DNA of 23,597 nucleotides from a bacterium (GCA_030616165.1 JAUWXV010000030.1:1-23597), one strand, 5' to 3'; positions 15,887 through 23,176 are shown, numbered from the stretch's first letter. Notes: generated from the sequence alone by a model not told the origin. Program-made: numbers and translations.

Positions 15887-15976
15887 GCCTGGGTGGCGGC
15901 GGAATTTGGTAGACGCAAGGAACTTAAAATTCCTTGTCCTTTCTAGGAAGCACCGGTTCGATTTCGGCTCTCAGTA
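15887..15976 (+). pseudogene. Degenerate tRNA-Leu (anticodon TAA)
   Basis: Clearly derived from tRNA-Leu(UAA). The anticodon stem AGGAA/TTCCT with loop CTTAAAA is intact, and a long variable arm and T-arm are present. However, the D-arm has extra bases (GGCGGCGG and TTTGG), and the acceptor 5' strand GCCTGGG does not pair well with the 3' strand ending TCTCAGT. It is either a pseudogene or carries sequence errors. If it is real decay, a functional tRNA-Leu(UAA) must be encoded elsewhere. Confidence 0.65.
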
Positions 15977-16224
15977 CAAATCTTAAATTTATAAATGAAT
16001 TAAGCTAATTTCTTATTTCTTATTTTTAAACTTTCCTGGTAGATAGAAATAATATTAATAACCTTCTAGTTTTTATAACCATAAATAAATTTTTTATTCT
16101 ATTCGCTGACTTGTAATGCTTCCAGACAACCTATAAGAATATATTAAACATTGTCTTACAGTTAATATTAAATGAGATTATTCAATCCCATTAAACAAAA
16201 AAATTATAAAATTAAAAAAAATAC

Positions 16225-16252
16225 TTGACAATAAAAAAATACTTTCTATATT
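16225..16252 (+). promoter_or_regulatory. Promoter of the HTH-receiver/actin gene cluster
   Basis: TTGACA (16225-16230), 16 bases, TATATT (16247-16252). Hexamers and spacing are identical to the tRNA array promoter. Predicted transcription start is near 16259, inside the tandem repeats, giving a leader of about 90 bases. Confidence 0.7.
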
Positions 16253-16305
16253 TAGAACAGATAGAACAAATAAAACAATTGAAACAATTGAAACAGTTAG
16301 AATAA
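16252..16305 (+). repeat. Six tandem 9-bp repeats at the transcription start
   Basis: Six head-to-tail imperfect copies of a 9-mer with consensus WTRRAAYAR (for example TTGAAACAA) with no gaps. They begin at the -10 box and run into the leader. They are candidates for an operator array for the HTH-receiver protein encoded just downstream, or for an unstructured leader RNA. Confidence 0.65.
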
Positions 16306-16349
16306 TATTAAAATTACTTCTTGAAAATTATTTTTGTGAGAAATTATAA

Positions 16350-16916
16350 ATGTTAAAAGATATTTTTACTACGACAGAGGTTGCCAATATTTGTAGAGTC
16401 TCCCGAATGACAGTAAATCGATGGCTTAAAGAGGGTGATTTAATGGGTTATAAATCTACTCCCAAATCCAATTGGAGGATTACTAAAAAAGACCTTAAAA
16501 AATTTATGCAATTTAATAATATTCCAATGAATTTGTTAAAAACCGATAAATTAAAAATCCTAATAGTAGATGATGAGATAGATATAACTTCTTTTATTTC
16601 AGAAGTTTTAGAAGAAGAAAGAAATTTAGAAACCGATACAGCCAATTCAGGATTTAAAGCAGGAGTAAAATTAACAGAATTTAGACCCGATATGGTAATA
16701 CTTGATATAGTCTTAGGTGATATGGACGGTAGAGAATTTTTTGAGCATATTAGAGAAAATCCCGAATTTAATGATATAAAGGTTATCGGAATTTCAGGGC
16801 AAATTGATCCTTCTGAAGAACAATCATTACTTGACCAAGGATTTAGTGCTTTTATAAGAAAGCCCTTTATGATAAAAATGCTTAAAGAAAAAATTTTTGA
16901 GGTGTTAGAGAAATAA
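16350..16916 (+). CDS. Excisionase-type HTH fused to a C-terminal receiver domain
   Basis: Predicted DNA-binding response regulator of 188 residues with reversed architecture. The N-terminal MerR/excisionase-like helix-turn-helix spans about 5-53 (TTTEVANICRVSRMTVNRWL, then NWRITKKDL). The receiver domain (about 68-186) keeps all key residues: D74-D75, phospho-acceptor D119 in ILDIVLGDMDG, S149 and K171 in RKPF. Most response regulators have the receiver first. The ribosome-binding site is weak (GTGAG). It is the first gene after the promoter and 9-bp repeats, so autoregulation is plausible. No histidine kinase is in the window, so its phospho-donor is unknown. Confidence 0.85.
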   Translation: MLKDIFTTTEVANICRVSRMTVNRWLKEGDLMGYKSTPKSNWRITKKDLKKFMQFNNIPMNLLKTDKLKILIVDDEIDITSFISEVLEEERNLETDTANSGFKAGVKLTEFRPDMVILDIVLGDMDGREFFEHIRENPEFNDIKVIGISGQIDPSEEQSLLDQGFSAFIRKPFMIKMLKEKIFEVLEK

Positions 16917-16955
16917 TATTACAATTTGCAAGGGATTACTTTAATAAAAAGGTTG

Positions 16956-17837
16956 ATGTTATTTATGATGAAACTTAAGTGGGAATTTAAAATAATTTTA
17001 TATTCTTTGTTATTATTTAGTGTTTTACTCACAAAAGAATATGCTGCTGTTCTTGTAAATCCTTTTTTACAGTCTAAACAGAAAAGATTGTATATGGTAA
17101 GAAGGGGAAATTTAAGGGAAAGTAATAATATTAATAGTTCTATTATTACTATGCTGGATAGCGGCACAGTGGTGGTGGCAATTGAAAATGATGAGGTTGA
17201 CAACTGGTTTCATGTATCATTGGAAGATGGAACAATAGGATGGATATATTACTACCTTTTAAGCTCATATGAGGATGATTATCAGGAAAAAGGTGGATTA
17301 GAAGAAATGGTTGTGAAGGTTGACGATGAGTCGGAAATGAAATCAGAGGAAGTAAAAAAAGAAGATTATAAAGTGGAATCGGAAGAAAATGCAAGTTTAC
17401 AGTTAGATAGAAAACCTCTGTCTGAGAGTGTTCCCCAAATAATTGAAAATCCAGTAAATAAATATTTATTGGTTTTAATTGCATTTTTGTTGCTAACGAA
17501 CGTAAGTTCGGTTTTGTTGTTCTATAAGTCCAATAAAAAGTTACGAAGTATTTTAATAAGAAGTAAAGGAATAGAATTAGAGAATTATAAGAAGGAAAAT
17601 GAAAAATTAAATAAGAAAGTCTCCTTTCTTGAGAAAAAAATAAGTCAACTGGAAAAAGAGATAGAAGAAGGTATTCAGGTTGTGGAAAGTGAGGAATCTG
17701 AGGTTGAAACATTTGATTCAGAATCAAAAATTTCTGACCAGGAAGAAGAATTAGATAGAGAAATCGATAGTCCACTGAATTTATATAAAATTTATATGCA
17801 TCAGTTTGTCAAAAAAATAAGGGAGAGTTATTCTTGA
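16956..17837 (+). CDS. Membrane protein with periplasmic SH3 domain and cytoplasmic coiled coil
   Basis: About 293 residues from the ATG at 16956. ATGs at 16965 and 16968 are also possible, since AAAAGG sits 12 bases before 16965. An N-terminal hydrophobic segment (about 8-26) is followed by a bacterial SH3 domain (about 47-102, NLRESNN ... GWIYYYLL) and an acidic Lys/Glu-rich linker. A second membrane helix follows at about 168-190, then a coiled coil (about 203-240) and an acidic tail. If the first segment is an anchor or cleaved signal, the SH3 domain is periplasmic and the coiled coil cytoplasmic, so the protein could tie the cell wall to the cytoskeletal proteins encoded downstream. Family not otherwise recognised. 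Confidence 0.7.
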   Translation: MLFMMKLKWEFKIILYSLLLFSVLLTKEYAAVLVNPFLQSKQKRLYMVRRGNLRESNNINSSIITMLDSGTVVVAIENDEVDNWFHVSLEDGTIGWIYYYLLSSYEDDYQEKGGLEEMVVKVDDESEMKSEEVKKEDYKVESEENASLQLDRKPLSESVPQIIENPVNKYLLVLIAFLLLTNVSSVLLFYKSNKKLRSILIRSKGIELENYKKENEKLNKKVSFLEKKISQLEKEIEEGIQVVESEESEVETFDSESKISDQEEELDREIDSPLNLYKIYMHQFVKKIRESYS

Positions 17838-18016
17838 GAAATTATAGATAATTTTTAAATACTTATTGATTTTTTTTTATTTTTTTTTTATTATATTTAT
17901 ATAAAAAGTTGAAGTTTTATTTTTAATTTTTAGAAATATTTTTCAAATACAAGTTATAACATTAGAATTATTAATTAGTTACTATCCCTCCCACAAAGTG
18001 TTATAAGTAAAGTATT

Positions 18017-18052
18017 TGACATTTGTCATTTATCCTTAGACCATTATATATT
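18017..18052 (+). promoter_or_regulatory. Promoter candidate with overlapping palindrome
   Basis: TTGTCA (18023-18028), 18 bases, TATATT (18047-18052), about 45 bases before the ATG at 18099. A palindrome TGACA-TT-TGTCA (18017-18028) covers the -35, as an operator would. The preceding 261-base gap makes an internal promoter reasonable. Confidence 0.45.
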
Positions 18053-18098
18053 TAGTCTGTTATATAAATGTGTTAATATATCTTAAAGGTAAACAATT

Positions 18099-18806
18099 AT
18101 GGGACTCAGAGAATTAAAAAATCAGATATTATATGAGATAAAAAAAATGGAAGAATTTCCCTCTGAAATTCAGGAAATTGAACCTTCTGAAACTATTGAT
18201 GCAAAATTAGAAAAGGATACACCTGGGATTTTCGAACCTGTTCAGAAAATCGAATCAGCAAGAGATGCAAAACAGGAAATTATACAACCGGAAACTATTA
18301 AAACAAAATTAGAAAAAAGTGAGCCAGAAAGTTTAGAGGCGGATAAGAAAATTAAATTAGCAAGGGATGTAAAACAGGTTTTAAAGGATATCATCCATCA
18401 TTTGGAACCGGAATATTTACCACAAAAATCTTATTATCCCTTAAAAGATGCTTCAGGGCTTTTTAATAAATTTGATATAAAAAGGGTTTCAGGAAAATCT
18501 GGAACAAAATTTTATAAAGAATATGATATCCCCACTGGTTTAAAGTCAAGGTTTGGTATATTTAAGAAATATTCTGAAGAAGATAAACCAAAAGAAGGTT
18601 TTGTTTTTCTGCCGGAAGTAGAGAAGCCCTTGGAGAGTGTGATTAAAAAAGATGTTTTTACCATAAAAGGCATGCATGAACGTGTAAAAAAGGAGAATGA
18701 GGTAAAGGAAGATGTTAATAGCCAAAACAAAGGTAGAGGCGCGATTATTGATATGAAAAAAGACAGGAAAATAACTGAAAAAGGAGAAAGTAAAGATAAT
18801 AGTTAA
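18099..18806 (+). CDS. Hypothetical charged protein with internal duplication
   Basis: 235 residues, not recognised. No signal peptide or membrane helix. A 33-residue segment is repeated at 29-61 and 63-95 (ETIDAKLEK...ARDAKQE against ETIKTKLEK...ARDVKQV), offset by 34. A middle region (about 96-180) has more aromatic residues and may fold (HHLEPEYLPQKSYYPLKD, RFGIFKKY). The tail is Lys/Glu-rich and probably disordered. AAAGGT lies 10 bases before the ATG. Position between the SH3 protein and the actin suggests an adaptor or linker, which is inference. Confidence 0.7.
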   Translation: MGLRELKNQILYEIKKMEEFPSEIQEIEPSETIDAKLEKDTPGIFEPVQKIESARDAKQEIIQPETIKTKLEKSEPESLEADKKIKLARDVKQVLKDIIHHLEPEYLPQKSYYPLKDASGLFNKFDIKRVSGKSGTKFYKEYDIPTGLKSRFGIFKKYSEEDKPKEGFVFLPEVEKPLESVIKKDVFTIKGMHERVKKENEVKEDVNSQNKGRGAIIDMKKDRKITEKGESKDNS

Positions 18807-18857
18807 AGTCAAGCGGATGAGAAAGAAAATGCCCTTTAAAAAATGTAATATAATTAT

Positions 18858-19049
18858 ATGAAATTTATAGAAAAACTGGGGATTAAAAATTTAGGTGCAC
18901 ATAAGTCTTTTACATCTGTTTATTCTTACAGGGAATGGACTGATATGCATAATATTAATTGGGAAAGAAAAATAACGGACATCGATTCGCTTTTGAAAGA
19001 AGCCAAACATTTATTGGAAAAGTTACTTAATGTTTATGATAATTCTTAA
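18858..19049 (+). CDS. Small hypothetical protein (63 aa)
   Basis: 63 residues, not recognised. The N-terminal third is basic/aromatic, with WTDMHNINWERK in the middle. The C-terminal third is a likely amphipathic helix (DIDSLLKEAKHLLEKLLNVY). No clear ribosome-binding site is visible. A 14-codon frame at 18817-18861 overlaps its start (ATGA) and could couple translation. The stop is two bases from the next start, which supports a real gene in an operon. Confidence 0.5.
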   Translation: MKFIEKLGIKNLGAHKSFTSVYSYREWTDMHNINWERKITDIDSLLKEAKHLLEKLLNVYDNS

Positions 19050-19051
19050 AT

Positions 19052-19303
19052 ATGGATAAGTTCGCCTTTAAAAATGATAACTCGGGAGAAAATGTTAGAA
19101 AAACTTTGAAAACGCTTGATTTATTAGAAAAAAAAATTGGTTCTTTACTCAATAAATTAAGGAAGTGTGAAATTGAAAATAGGGAAATGAAATCAGAAAT
19201 TGATAATTTACGTAAAGAAAACTCAATTCTACGAGATAACACCAGATACAGTTCAAAATTAATAGAGGAACTTTTAAATAAGTTTGATGAATTGGGGATT
19301 TAG
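19052..19303 (+). CDS. Small coiled-coil protein, ZapB-like
   Basis: 83 residues, mostly one long heptad-patterned helix (about 18-60: LDLLEKKIGSLLNKL, then ENREMKSEIDNLRKENSIL) and a short C-terminal helix ending LIEELLNKFDEL. This layout resembles ZapB-type division-associated coiled coils, though sequence identity cannot be judged here. It starts two bases after the 63-residue gene and precedes the actin gene by 41 bases. A filament-associated accessory role is plausible. Confidence 0.6.
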   Translation: MDKFAFKNDNSGENVRKTLKTLDLLEKKIGSLLNKLRKCEIENREMKSEIDNLRKENSILRDNTRYSSKLIEELLNKFDELGI

Positions 19304-19344
19304 TTGAATGTAATTTAAAATTATAAAATTTATCGGAGGTATGT

Positions 19345-20421
19345 ATGAATGCAGAAAAGAATGTCAATATTTTAGAGACAAAAAAAGAATCATCAAATAT
19401 TCTTTATTTTGGTCTTGATTTGGGCACTTTTCAGAGTGCATTAGCAGCAAGTTCAGGGTTAAGAGTAAATGTTGGAAGTGTCGTAGGTTGGCCCAAGGAT
19501 TTTATTTCTTACAAACTTCTTAATAAACAGATAGTGTTTGGTGAGGAATGTTTAAAAAATCGTCCATCCTTAGATATAGTTTACCCGCTGGAAAAAGGGG
19601 TTGTAAAATATAGGAATACAGATTTTGCTGAAAAACGAGAAGAAGAAAGAGTGACATCTGCGGCTGAAGAACTTATAAGACATCTTTTAAGTTTAGCGGA
19701 AGCGAGGGAAGGTCAGAAAATATATGCTGTTGTCGGTTCTCCTGCAAAGGCGAGTATGGAAGATAAACAGGCGATTATCAGTGCTTCTGAGGGATTAGTC
19801 GATTCTATTTTGGTTGTTTCGGAACCCTTTTTGGTAGCCTATGGTCTCGGGATATATGGTTTTGCAATCATTGTTGATATTGGAGCCGGAACACTTGATA
19901 TATGCAGGATGCATGGAACAATACCTGATGAAGAAGACCAGAGAACCTTGTATACTGCAGGAAATGAAATAGACAAAAAGTTATACGAATTAATGAAAGA
20001 GAAGGTTTCTGGCATTCAACTTACCCCAAGTTTATCGCGAAAGATTAAGGAGGAGTATGGATTTGTGGGAGAAGGTCAGGAGACGGTGAATGTTGATTTT
20101 TATGTGGATGGGAGATTGGAAACAATTGATATTGCAAATGAATTAAAGGAGGCATGTTCTATTATTATTCCTGAAATTTGCGATAATATCAGAGAATTAG
20201 TTGTAAGTTTTGACCCTGAATATATGGGTGAACTGACAAAAAATATTATTCTTGCCGGTGGTTGCAGTCAGATAAAAGGATTGGCTCATGAGATTGAAAC
20301 CAACCTTGCTGATTTGGGTTCTGTGAGAATCAATGTGATTGATGACCCGATTTTTGCCGGTGCTGTTGGGGGTCTTGTGTTAGCGCAGGAGATGCCTCTT
20401 GAAGAATGGGAACAAGTATGA
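19345..20421 (+). CDS. mamK-like: MamK-like bacterial actin
   Basis: Actin-family ATPase of 358 residues expected to form cytoplasmic filaments. Phosphate 1 motif FGLDLGTFQSA (22-32), phosphate 2 VDIGAGTLDICRMHG (177-191) and adenosine motif ILAGGCSQIKGL (302-313) are all present. Many stretches match MamK rather than MreB or ParM as I recall them: VGWPKDFISYKLL, GEECLKNR, PLEKGVVK, CRMHGTIPDEEDQ, TAGNEIDK, EEYGFV, and the C-terminal PIFAGAVGGL followed by EMPLEEWE. Residues E160 and D178 keep the spacing of the MamK catalytic pair (E143/D161). CGGAGGT lies 4 bases before the ATG. No other magnetosome gene is in the window, so a non-magnetosome role such as cargo alignment is possible. Confidence 0.88.
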   Translation: MNAEKNVNILETKKESSNILYFGLDLGTFQSALAASSGLRVNVGSVVGWPKDFISYKLLNKQIVFGEECLKNRPSLDIVYPLEKGVVKYRNTDFAEKREEERVTSAAEELIRHLLSLAEAREGQKIYAVVGSPAKASMEDKQAIISASEGLVDSILVVSEPFLVAYGLGIYGFAIIVDIGAGTLDICRMHGTIPDEEDQRTLYTAGNEIDKKLYELMKEKVSGIQLTPSLSRKIKEEYGFVGEGQETVNVDFYVDGRLETIDIANELKEACSIIIPEICDNIRELVVSFDPEYMGELTKNIILAGGCSQIKGLAHEIETNLADLGSVRINVIDDPIFAGAVGGLVLAQEMPLEEWEQV

Positions 20422-20458
20422 AAGTATAAAAAATTTCTAATATAAGTTAAGGTGTATT

Positions 20459-21073
20459 ATGTGTAAAGAAATACCAATAAATGAAATTATCGATGACATT
20501 TCTCTTATTAGAAAAGAGAAATTTGATGATGACCTTGATTATTTAGAACAATCTATAATAAATTATGGATTATTATGTCCGATTATTGTGAGAGAAGTCC
20601 CGAACGGTTATCAGTTAGTTTCAGGGAGGAGAAGATTAATAGCGTGCAAAAGGCTTGGTTATAAAACTATTCCTGCCATAGTAAAGGAAGTAACATCTGA
20701 TGAAGCAATTGAAATTGCTTTTCAGGAAAATGTACAGAGGATTCCCTTTAGTTCCATAGAAGAAGCAGAAATTATTGATAAAATACGTATTGAGAAAAAG
20801 ATGATTGATAAAGATTTATGTGAGGCTCTGGGCTTATCCCTAAATGAAGTTAATCTTGGAAAAAGGCTGAATGATTTACCGAATAACGTAAAACAGGCTG
20901 TTTCAGAGGGTAAATTAACTGAACGTCAGGCTTTATCTCTCACACGTATTAATGATAAAGAGATTCAGTTGAAAGTTTTCAATAAATTAATTTCCAATTA
21001 TTATTCTGCTGGTGAAACTGAGGATTTGGTGTCAGAATTGTTGGAAGAAAATATTAAAAGTCAAGTGTATTAA
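20459..21073 (+). CDS. Short ParB/Spo0J-type protein
   Basis: 204 residues with the ParB N-terminal (CTPase-type) fold. The nucleotide-motif region reads SGRRRLIACKRLG (55-67; classic proteins have GERR) and ENVQR (90-94), followed by FSSIEEAE. A helix-turn-helix-like region covers about 115-145, then LPNNVKQAVSEGKLTERQALSL as in Spo0J. The lysine-rich C-terminal dimerisation domain of chromosomal ParB is not evident, and the protein is well short of the usual 280 or so. AAGGTG lies before the ATG. It sits between an actin and a ParA, so it may be a cargo or DNA adaptor for ParA rather than the chromosome ParB. I found no classical parS in the window. Confidence 0.85.
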   Translation: MCKEIPINEIIDDISLIRKEKFDDDLDYLEQSIINYGLLCPIIVREVPNGYQLVSGRRRLIACKRLGYKTIPAIVKEVTSDEAIEIAFQENVQRIPFSSIEEAEIIDKIRIEKKMIDKDLCEALGLSLNEVNLGKRLNDLPNNVKQAVSEGKLTERQALSLTRINDKEIQLKVFNKLISNYYSAGETEDLVSELLEENIKSQVY

Positions 21074-21091
21074 ATTCCGAGGAGGAATGTT

Positions 21092-21730
21092 ATGCAAAGG
21101 AAAAAGAGATTAGGAAATGAGTCTCTTAATTGGATTAAGGATACTAAAGAGTCATCTCCAATGACTTCGGTGTCCAAAAAAGAACTTAAAGGCAAATCTA
21201 AGGCAAAAATGTTAGGAGTATTGAAACAATACGTTTATGAAAAATCAGAAGTAAAAAAGATTAAGCCTTAAAAAGCACTCCCACCAATTCCTGATAAATC
21301 CGCAACTATTGTTAAAAGTAAAAAGAAGTTTCCACCCAGGAAGAAGGAAATTAAAGAAAAAATAGAAGTTTCCAGAAAGGAAAAAGTCGAAGAAAAAAAG
21401 ATAACTGCACCTGAAAAAGTAAAGTTTAGAACAGGCGAGATTATTGAAACGGCAAAGAAAGAGGTTACTAAGGTTGCTGATACAATCACTAAACCTTTTG
21501 GCTCTATTAAAAGGCTGAGTATTAAGAAAGGATTAAATTCGGTTATTTCTGCTTCCACTCATCCAATTAGGACTATTTCTTCAATTGATAGGAAGATTAC
21601 CACGTCTGTGAGAAAGATAAGTCTGTTTGATGATAGGAATCTGATTAATAATCGTATAGTAAAGCCTGTTAAAAATGTGGATGATTCGATAAATCGGGTT
21701 GTAAATAAGTTTTTGGATTCAATTCTCTAA
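21092..21730 (+). pseudogene. Basic protein gene interrupted by an in-frame stop
   Basis: A strong GAGGAGG site precedes the ATG at 21092, and the frame encodes a 59-residue Lys-rich protein ending at TAA (21269-21271). The same frame then stays open for 152 more codons to TAA at 21728-21730, without any credible start codon. The downstream part has a Lys/Glu/Pro-rich linker and a more ordered end (AKKEVTKVADTITKPFGSIK ... VVNKFLDSIL). The simplest reading is one ~212-codon gene with a nonsense change or a sequence error. Stop readthrough is a less likely option. The product is unrecognised; its basic character and place between parB-like and parA genes suggest a DNA- or filament-binding partner. 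Confidence 0.65.
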
Positions 21731-21781
21731 TAATTTAGAATAATTTGTATCGATTAGTTTGTTTCTTAATTAACGTTTATT

Positions 21782-23032
21782 ATGCATACAAGAATAATAG
21801 CCTTGGTTAATCAGAAGGGTGGAGTGGGAAAAACTACAACTGCGGCAAATTTAGGAGCGTGTTTAGCCTCTTTAAAGCAAAAAACCCTTCTTGTTGACCT
21901 TGACCCTCAGTCAAATTTAAGTTTGCACTTTGGTATGAAGGTTCATAAGATAGAAAAATCTATTAATGAGCTGTTGTTGGATGAGAATATAAAATTTAAA
22001 GATGTTGTTGTAAATACTGGAATAGACAATTTAGAACTAATACCAGCCAATATAGAATTATCCAGTGCCGAGATGGAATTAGTAAATGTTGTCGGCAGAG
22101 AAAGAGTCTTAAAAGATGTGCTTGATGACATTTTAAAAAAGAACAAATATGATTTTGTGATAATAGATTGTTCACCTTCATTAGGTTTGTTAACATTGAA
22201 TGCATTAACCACGGCTGAGGAAGTCTTCATTCCTTTACAGGCAGAATATTTTGCTTTGCAGGGATTGGGAAGGCTTTTAAAAACTGTTGAACTGGTCAAA
22301 AATAGATTAAATCCAGAATTAGAGCTAACTGGCATAATTCCATGCATGTTTGATGTGAGGCGAAGCCTTTCATGGGAAGTTTTAGAAAAAGTTAGAAGTT
22401 TTTTTAGAGAAAGTGTATTCAAAACAATTATAAGGGTAAATGTAAATTTGGCAGAAGCTCCGGGTTACGGGCAGTCAATCTTGACTTATGCTCCCGGTTC
22501 ACACGGCGCTAAAGATTATTTGCAACTGGCAAAAGAAGTTATTAGGAAGGGAAAAAGAGATTTAAAAACAAGAGAAAAGACTTCTGCAGAAAAATTAGTT
22601 GAAAGTGATAAGATAAAATTCTTGAATAAAAAAACAAGAATTTTAGTTGTGGATGATGAAGCCGGGATATGCGACCTTCTAAAAGAATGTTTTTCGGAAT
22701 TTACTTCAAACGTATATATTGCAAATGATTTTAAACAGGCTGTAAAGCATCTAAAAAAAGGCTTATTAGATATTCTTATTTTAGATGTTAGCCTCCCGGG
22801 AAAAGATGGTTTTGACTTGGCTGAATGGGTTAAGAAACAAGATTATCTTATGGATTTACCGATTATTATGATAACCGGTGTGAAGAAAGATAGAAATTCT
22901 GTTGTCAGAGCAATGGAAATCGGAATCGATAAATATGTTATAAAACCTTTCAACTTAAAACGATTAATAATTGATGTTAATAATGTCTTGGACCCTACTT
23001 ATAAGAAAAGTAAACTCAAAAAGCCTATGTAA
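21782..23032 (+). CDS. ParA ATPase fused to a C-terminal receiver domain
   Basis: 416 residues. Residues 1-258 are a complete ParA/Soj ATPase: deviant Walker A KGGVGKTT (12-19), VDLDPQ (38-43, Walker A'), IIDCSPS (127-133, Walker B) and the family segment EAPGYGQSILTYAPGSHGA. A Lys-rich linker (about 255-284) leads to a receiver domain (about 286-405) with D291-D292, phospho-acceptor D335 in LILDVSLPGKDG, T365 and K388, so phosphorylation should be possible. ParA proteins are normally about 260 residues and act by ATP-dependent DNA-bound dimers. A receiver tail suggests that phosphorylation gates positioning. No clear ribosome-binding site precedes the ATG. Confidence 0.93.
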   Translation: MHTRIIALVNQKGGVGKTTTAANLGACLASLKQKTLLVDLDPQSNLSLHFGMKVHKIEKSINELLLDENIKFKDVVVNTGIDNLELIPANIELSSAEMELVNVVGRERVLKDVLDDILKKNKYDFVIIDCSPSLGLLTLNALTTAEEVFIPLQAEYFALQGLGRLLKTVELVKNRLNPELELTGIIPCMFDVRRSLSWEVLEKVRSFFRESVFKTIIRVNVNLAEAPGYGQSILTYAPGSHGAKDYLQLAKEVIRKGKRDLKTREKTSAEKLVESDKIKFLNKKTRILVVDDEAGICDLLKECFSEFTSNVYIANDFKQAVKHLKKGLLDILILDVSLPGKDGFDLAEWVKKQDYLMDLPIIMITGVKKDRNSVVRAMEIGIDKYVIKPFNLKRLIIDVNNVLDPTYKKSKLKKPM

Positions 23033-23176
23033 AGAGTTAAAGAAACTAAGGAAAATTATTCAAAAAGAGAAAGTGTGTTTTAAAAATTATAAAAAAGAAA
23101 ATAAATGAATTGAAAAGTGAGAATATAGAATAAAAAGATTAATCTATTAATTAGTTTAAATATATTTAGTAAAGAT

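Larger units (their letters stand above)
15977..16349. other. Intergenic region before the cytoskeletal gene cluster
   Basis: AT-rich stretch of about 370 bases without a gene. Its first 240 bases show nothing notable. The rest holds a strong promoter (16225-16252) and a run of 9-bp repeats (16252-16305) leading to the first gene of the cluster. Confidence 0.6.

Noticed and set aside
15661-15912. 83-codon plus-strand frame
   Set aside because: It runs across the tRNA-Gly 3'-end repeat and the whole tRNA-Cys gene, so coding is not credible.
17149-17775. 208-codon open frame on the minus strand
   Set aside because: It lies fully antisense to the SH3/coiled-coil gene. Its Leu/Pro/Phe-rich sequence is the mirror of Glu/Lys codons on the other strand.
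19345-20421. MreB or chaperone DnaK annotation of the actin
   Set aside because: The C-terminal segments and CRMHGTIPDEEDQ-type stretches fit MamK and not MreB, and the length is too short for DnaK.
19345-20421. Evidence that the organism is magnetotactic
   Set aside because: No other magnetosome genes (such as mamA, mamB, mamE or mamI) are in the window, and MamK-like actins occur without magnetosomes.
21269-21271. Reassigned TAA stop codon
   Set aside because: TAA ends several neighbouring intact genes (for example the ParB-type gene and mazG-side small genes), so the standard code applies.
21943-22422. 159-codon minus-strand frame inside the ParA gene
   Set aside because: The plus strand encodes an unmistakable ParA with intact motifs; the antisense frame has no family features or ribosome-binding site.
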